From assembly GCA_965278995.1 (NCBI GenBank), contig OZ257136.1, positions 4,402,001-4,466,000 of the forward strand: a stretch of DNA of 64,000 bases. The letters are read 5' to 3'. The notes beneath the pieces are model-generated. The model was not told the origin of the DNA, did no database searches, and worked only from the letters and a program-made list of their open reading frames with translations. The stretch is from JADJYF01 sp965278995. Its GTDB lineage: Bacteria > Pseudomonadota > Gammaproteobacteria > Ga0077536. This document shows positions 63,267 through 64,000 of the stretch, in pieces; position 1 is the stretch's first letter, and every line of letters starts with the position of its first letter. The position numbers and the translations under genes are program-made.

Positions 63267-64000
63267 TCAATCCGGCAGGCCGAGTACGCGCTTGGCAATC
63301 ACGTTCAACTGCACTTCGGACGTACCACCTTCGATCGAGTTGCCTTTCGAACGCAGCCAGGTGCGGCAGAAATCGAGTTCCTCGGCGCTGTAACTGTCAC
63401 CCTCCCAGCCCAGTGCATTGGTCCCGGCGCATTGCAGGATCAATTCGAACTTGCGCTTGTTCTGCTCGGTGCCGTAATACTTGAACATCGACGATGCGCC
63501 GCCGCTGGCAGTTCCGGCTTCGCTCTCTTCGGCGGCGCGGCGAATGGTCAGCGCAAATGCACGGTCGTTCATCACGTGGCGTACGACTGCATCGCGCAGC
63601 AAGGGATCGCCGATGCGGCCGTCAGCATCGCCGAGGTAACGTTGTGCGACGACCTCGACAGAGGCCACGGTGCCACCGATGGTGCGACCGATCTGGGCGA
63701 TCATGCCGCGCTCGTGTTGCAGCAGTTCCTTGGCGATTTCCCAGCCGCCGTTCAGGCGGCCGACCAAGTTGTCTTTGGGTACGCGGACATCGGTGAAGAA
63801 CGTTTCACAGAATACCGAAGCGCCGCTGATCAACGTGATTGGACGCGTTTCAACGCCGTCCGAGCGCATATCGAACAGCAGAAAACTGATGCCGGCATGC
63901 TTGGTGCTCGTATCGGTGCGCACGAGACAGAAAATCCAATCAGCGTAATTGGCGTAGGACGTCCAGATTTTCTGACCGTTGATGAGGTAATACTCACCCT
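63267..64000 (-). CDS. Acyl-CoA dehydrogenase (partial, N-terminus beyond window)
   Basis: About 244 residues in frame to the right edge. YYLINGQKIWTSYANYADWIFCLVRTDTSTK is the FAD-binding middle-domain segment (typical W-T-S/T-x-A), followed by GISFLLFDMRSDGVETRPI, CETFFTDVRVPKDNLVG, and the C-terminal SKGNSIEGGTSEVQLNVIAKRVLGLP with the catalytic-region Glu. Partner of the following acyl-CoA dehydrogenase gene. Confidence 0.9.
   Translation of the reverse strand, partial: GEYYLINGQKIWTSYANYADWIFCLVRTDTSTKHAGISFLLFDMRSDGVETRPITLISGASVFCETFFTDVRVPKDNLVGRLNGGWEIAKELLQHERGMIAQIGRTIGGTVASVEVVAQRYLGDADGRIGDPLLRDAVVRHVMNDRAFALTIRRAAEESEAGTASGGASSMFKYYGTEQNKRKFELILQCAGTNALGWEGDSYSAEELDFCRTWLRSKGNSIEGGTSEVQLNVIAKRVLGLPD

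Overview
ORGANISM. The window is GC-rich bacterial chromosome, about 60% G+C by eye, dense with short overlaps between genes. The gene content fits a gammaproteobacterium: red-type (form IC) RuBisCO with CbbX, a DUF1840 protein, a vWA protein of the gammaproteobacterial type, PEP-CTERM-like sorting signals, and many acyl-CoA and LLM-flavin enzymes. No rRNA, tRNA, CRISPR array or phage was seen, and I do not name a genus. REGION 1 (1-2.5 kb): a partial CinA-type protein, then a MotA/TolQ/ExbB channel protein with a small membrane partner. REGION 2 (2.5-9.2 kb, minus strand): a tightly packed run of SelW-like selenoprotein, cytochrome P450, enoyl-CoA hydratase, HMG-CoA-lyase-like enzyme, thioredoxin-domain protein and UGSC selenoprotein, followed by an aminotransferase. 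The first and last genes of the overlapping run each carry an in-frame UGA followed by a bacterial SECIS-like hairpin. Simple ORF calling splits the UGSC gene in two and misses the SelW-like gene. REGION 3 (9.3-35.4 kb): ketopantoate-reductase-like protein, a DmdC-like acyl-CoA dehydrogenase, two exported low-complexity proteins, an ABC-2 exporter, hydrolases, an FAD oxidoreductase, a CPBP protease and an EamA transporter. Then come a betaine-lipid (DGTS) pair btaA-btaB with a HAD phosphatase, a PQQ/cytochrome c dehydrogenase, LLM and deazaflavin-type oxidoreductases, a CoA transferase and an enoyl-CoA hydratase. REGION 4 (35.6-43.4 kb): a cassette array. Five 69-bp attC sites, nearly identical in sequence, and one decayed sixth site delimit six integron-type cassettes. 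They carry a CPBP protease, an exported protein, a YefM-YoeB-type module on the opposite strand, a HigBA-type module, a helical protein, and a terminal cassette with a PEP-CTERM-like protein and a DUF1801 protein. No integrase gene is present in the window. An IS1182-type element sits exactly in one attC core, and an IS30-type element lies just outside another attC. REGION 5 (43.4-47.4 kb): GFA protein, alpha/beta hydrolase, FAD monooxygenase, deazaflavin-type oxidoreductase and another enoyl-CoA hydratase. REGION 6 (47.5-56.1 kb): a Calvin-Benson operon on the minus strand, rbcL-rbcS-cbbX-cbbY-gph-fbp-prk-fba, with divergent cbbR. Four hairpins lie between prk and fba. REGION 7 (56.3-64 kb): a FIST sensor protein, a vWA protein with a coiled-coil membrane partner, a Tim44-like protein and two acyl-CoA dehydrogenases, the last running off the end. 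Together these suggest a metabolically versatile bacterium able to fix CO2, degrade lipid-like CoA substrates, spare phosphorus with betaine lipid, and decode UGA as selenocysteine. The last point needs selA, selB, selC and selD elsewhere in the genome.
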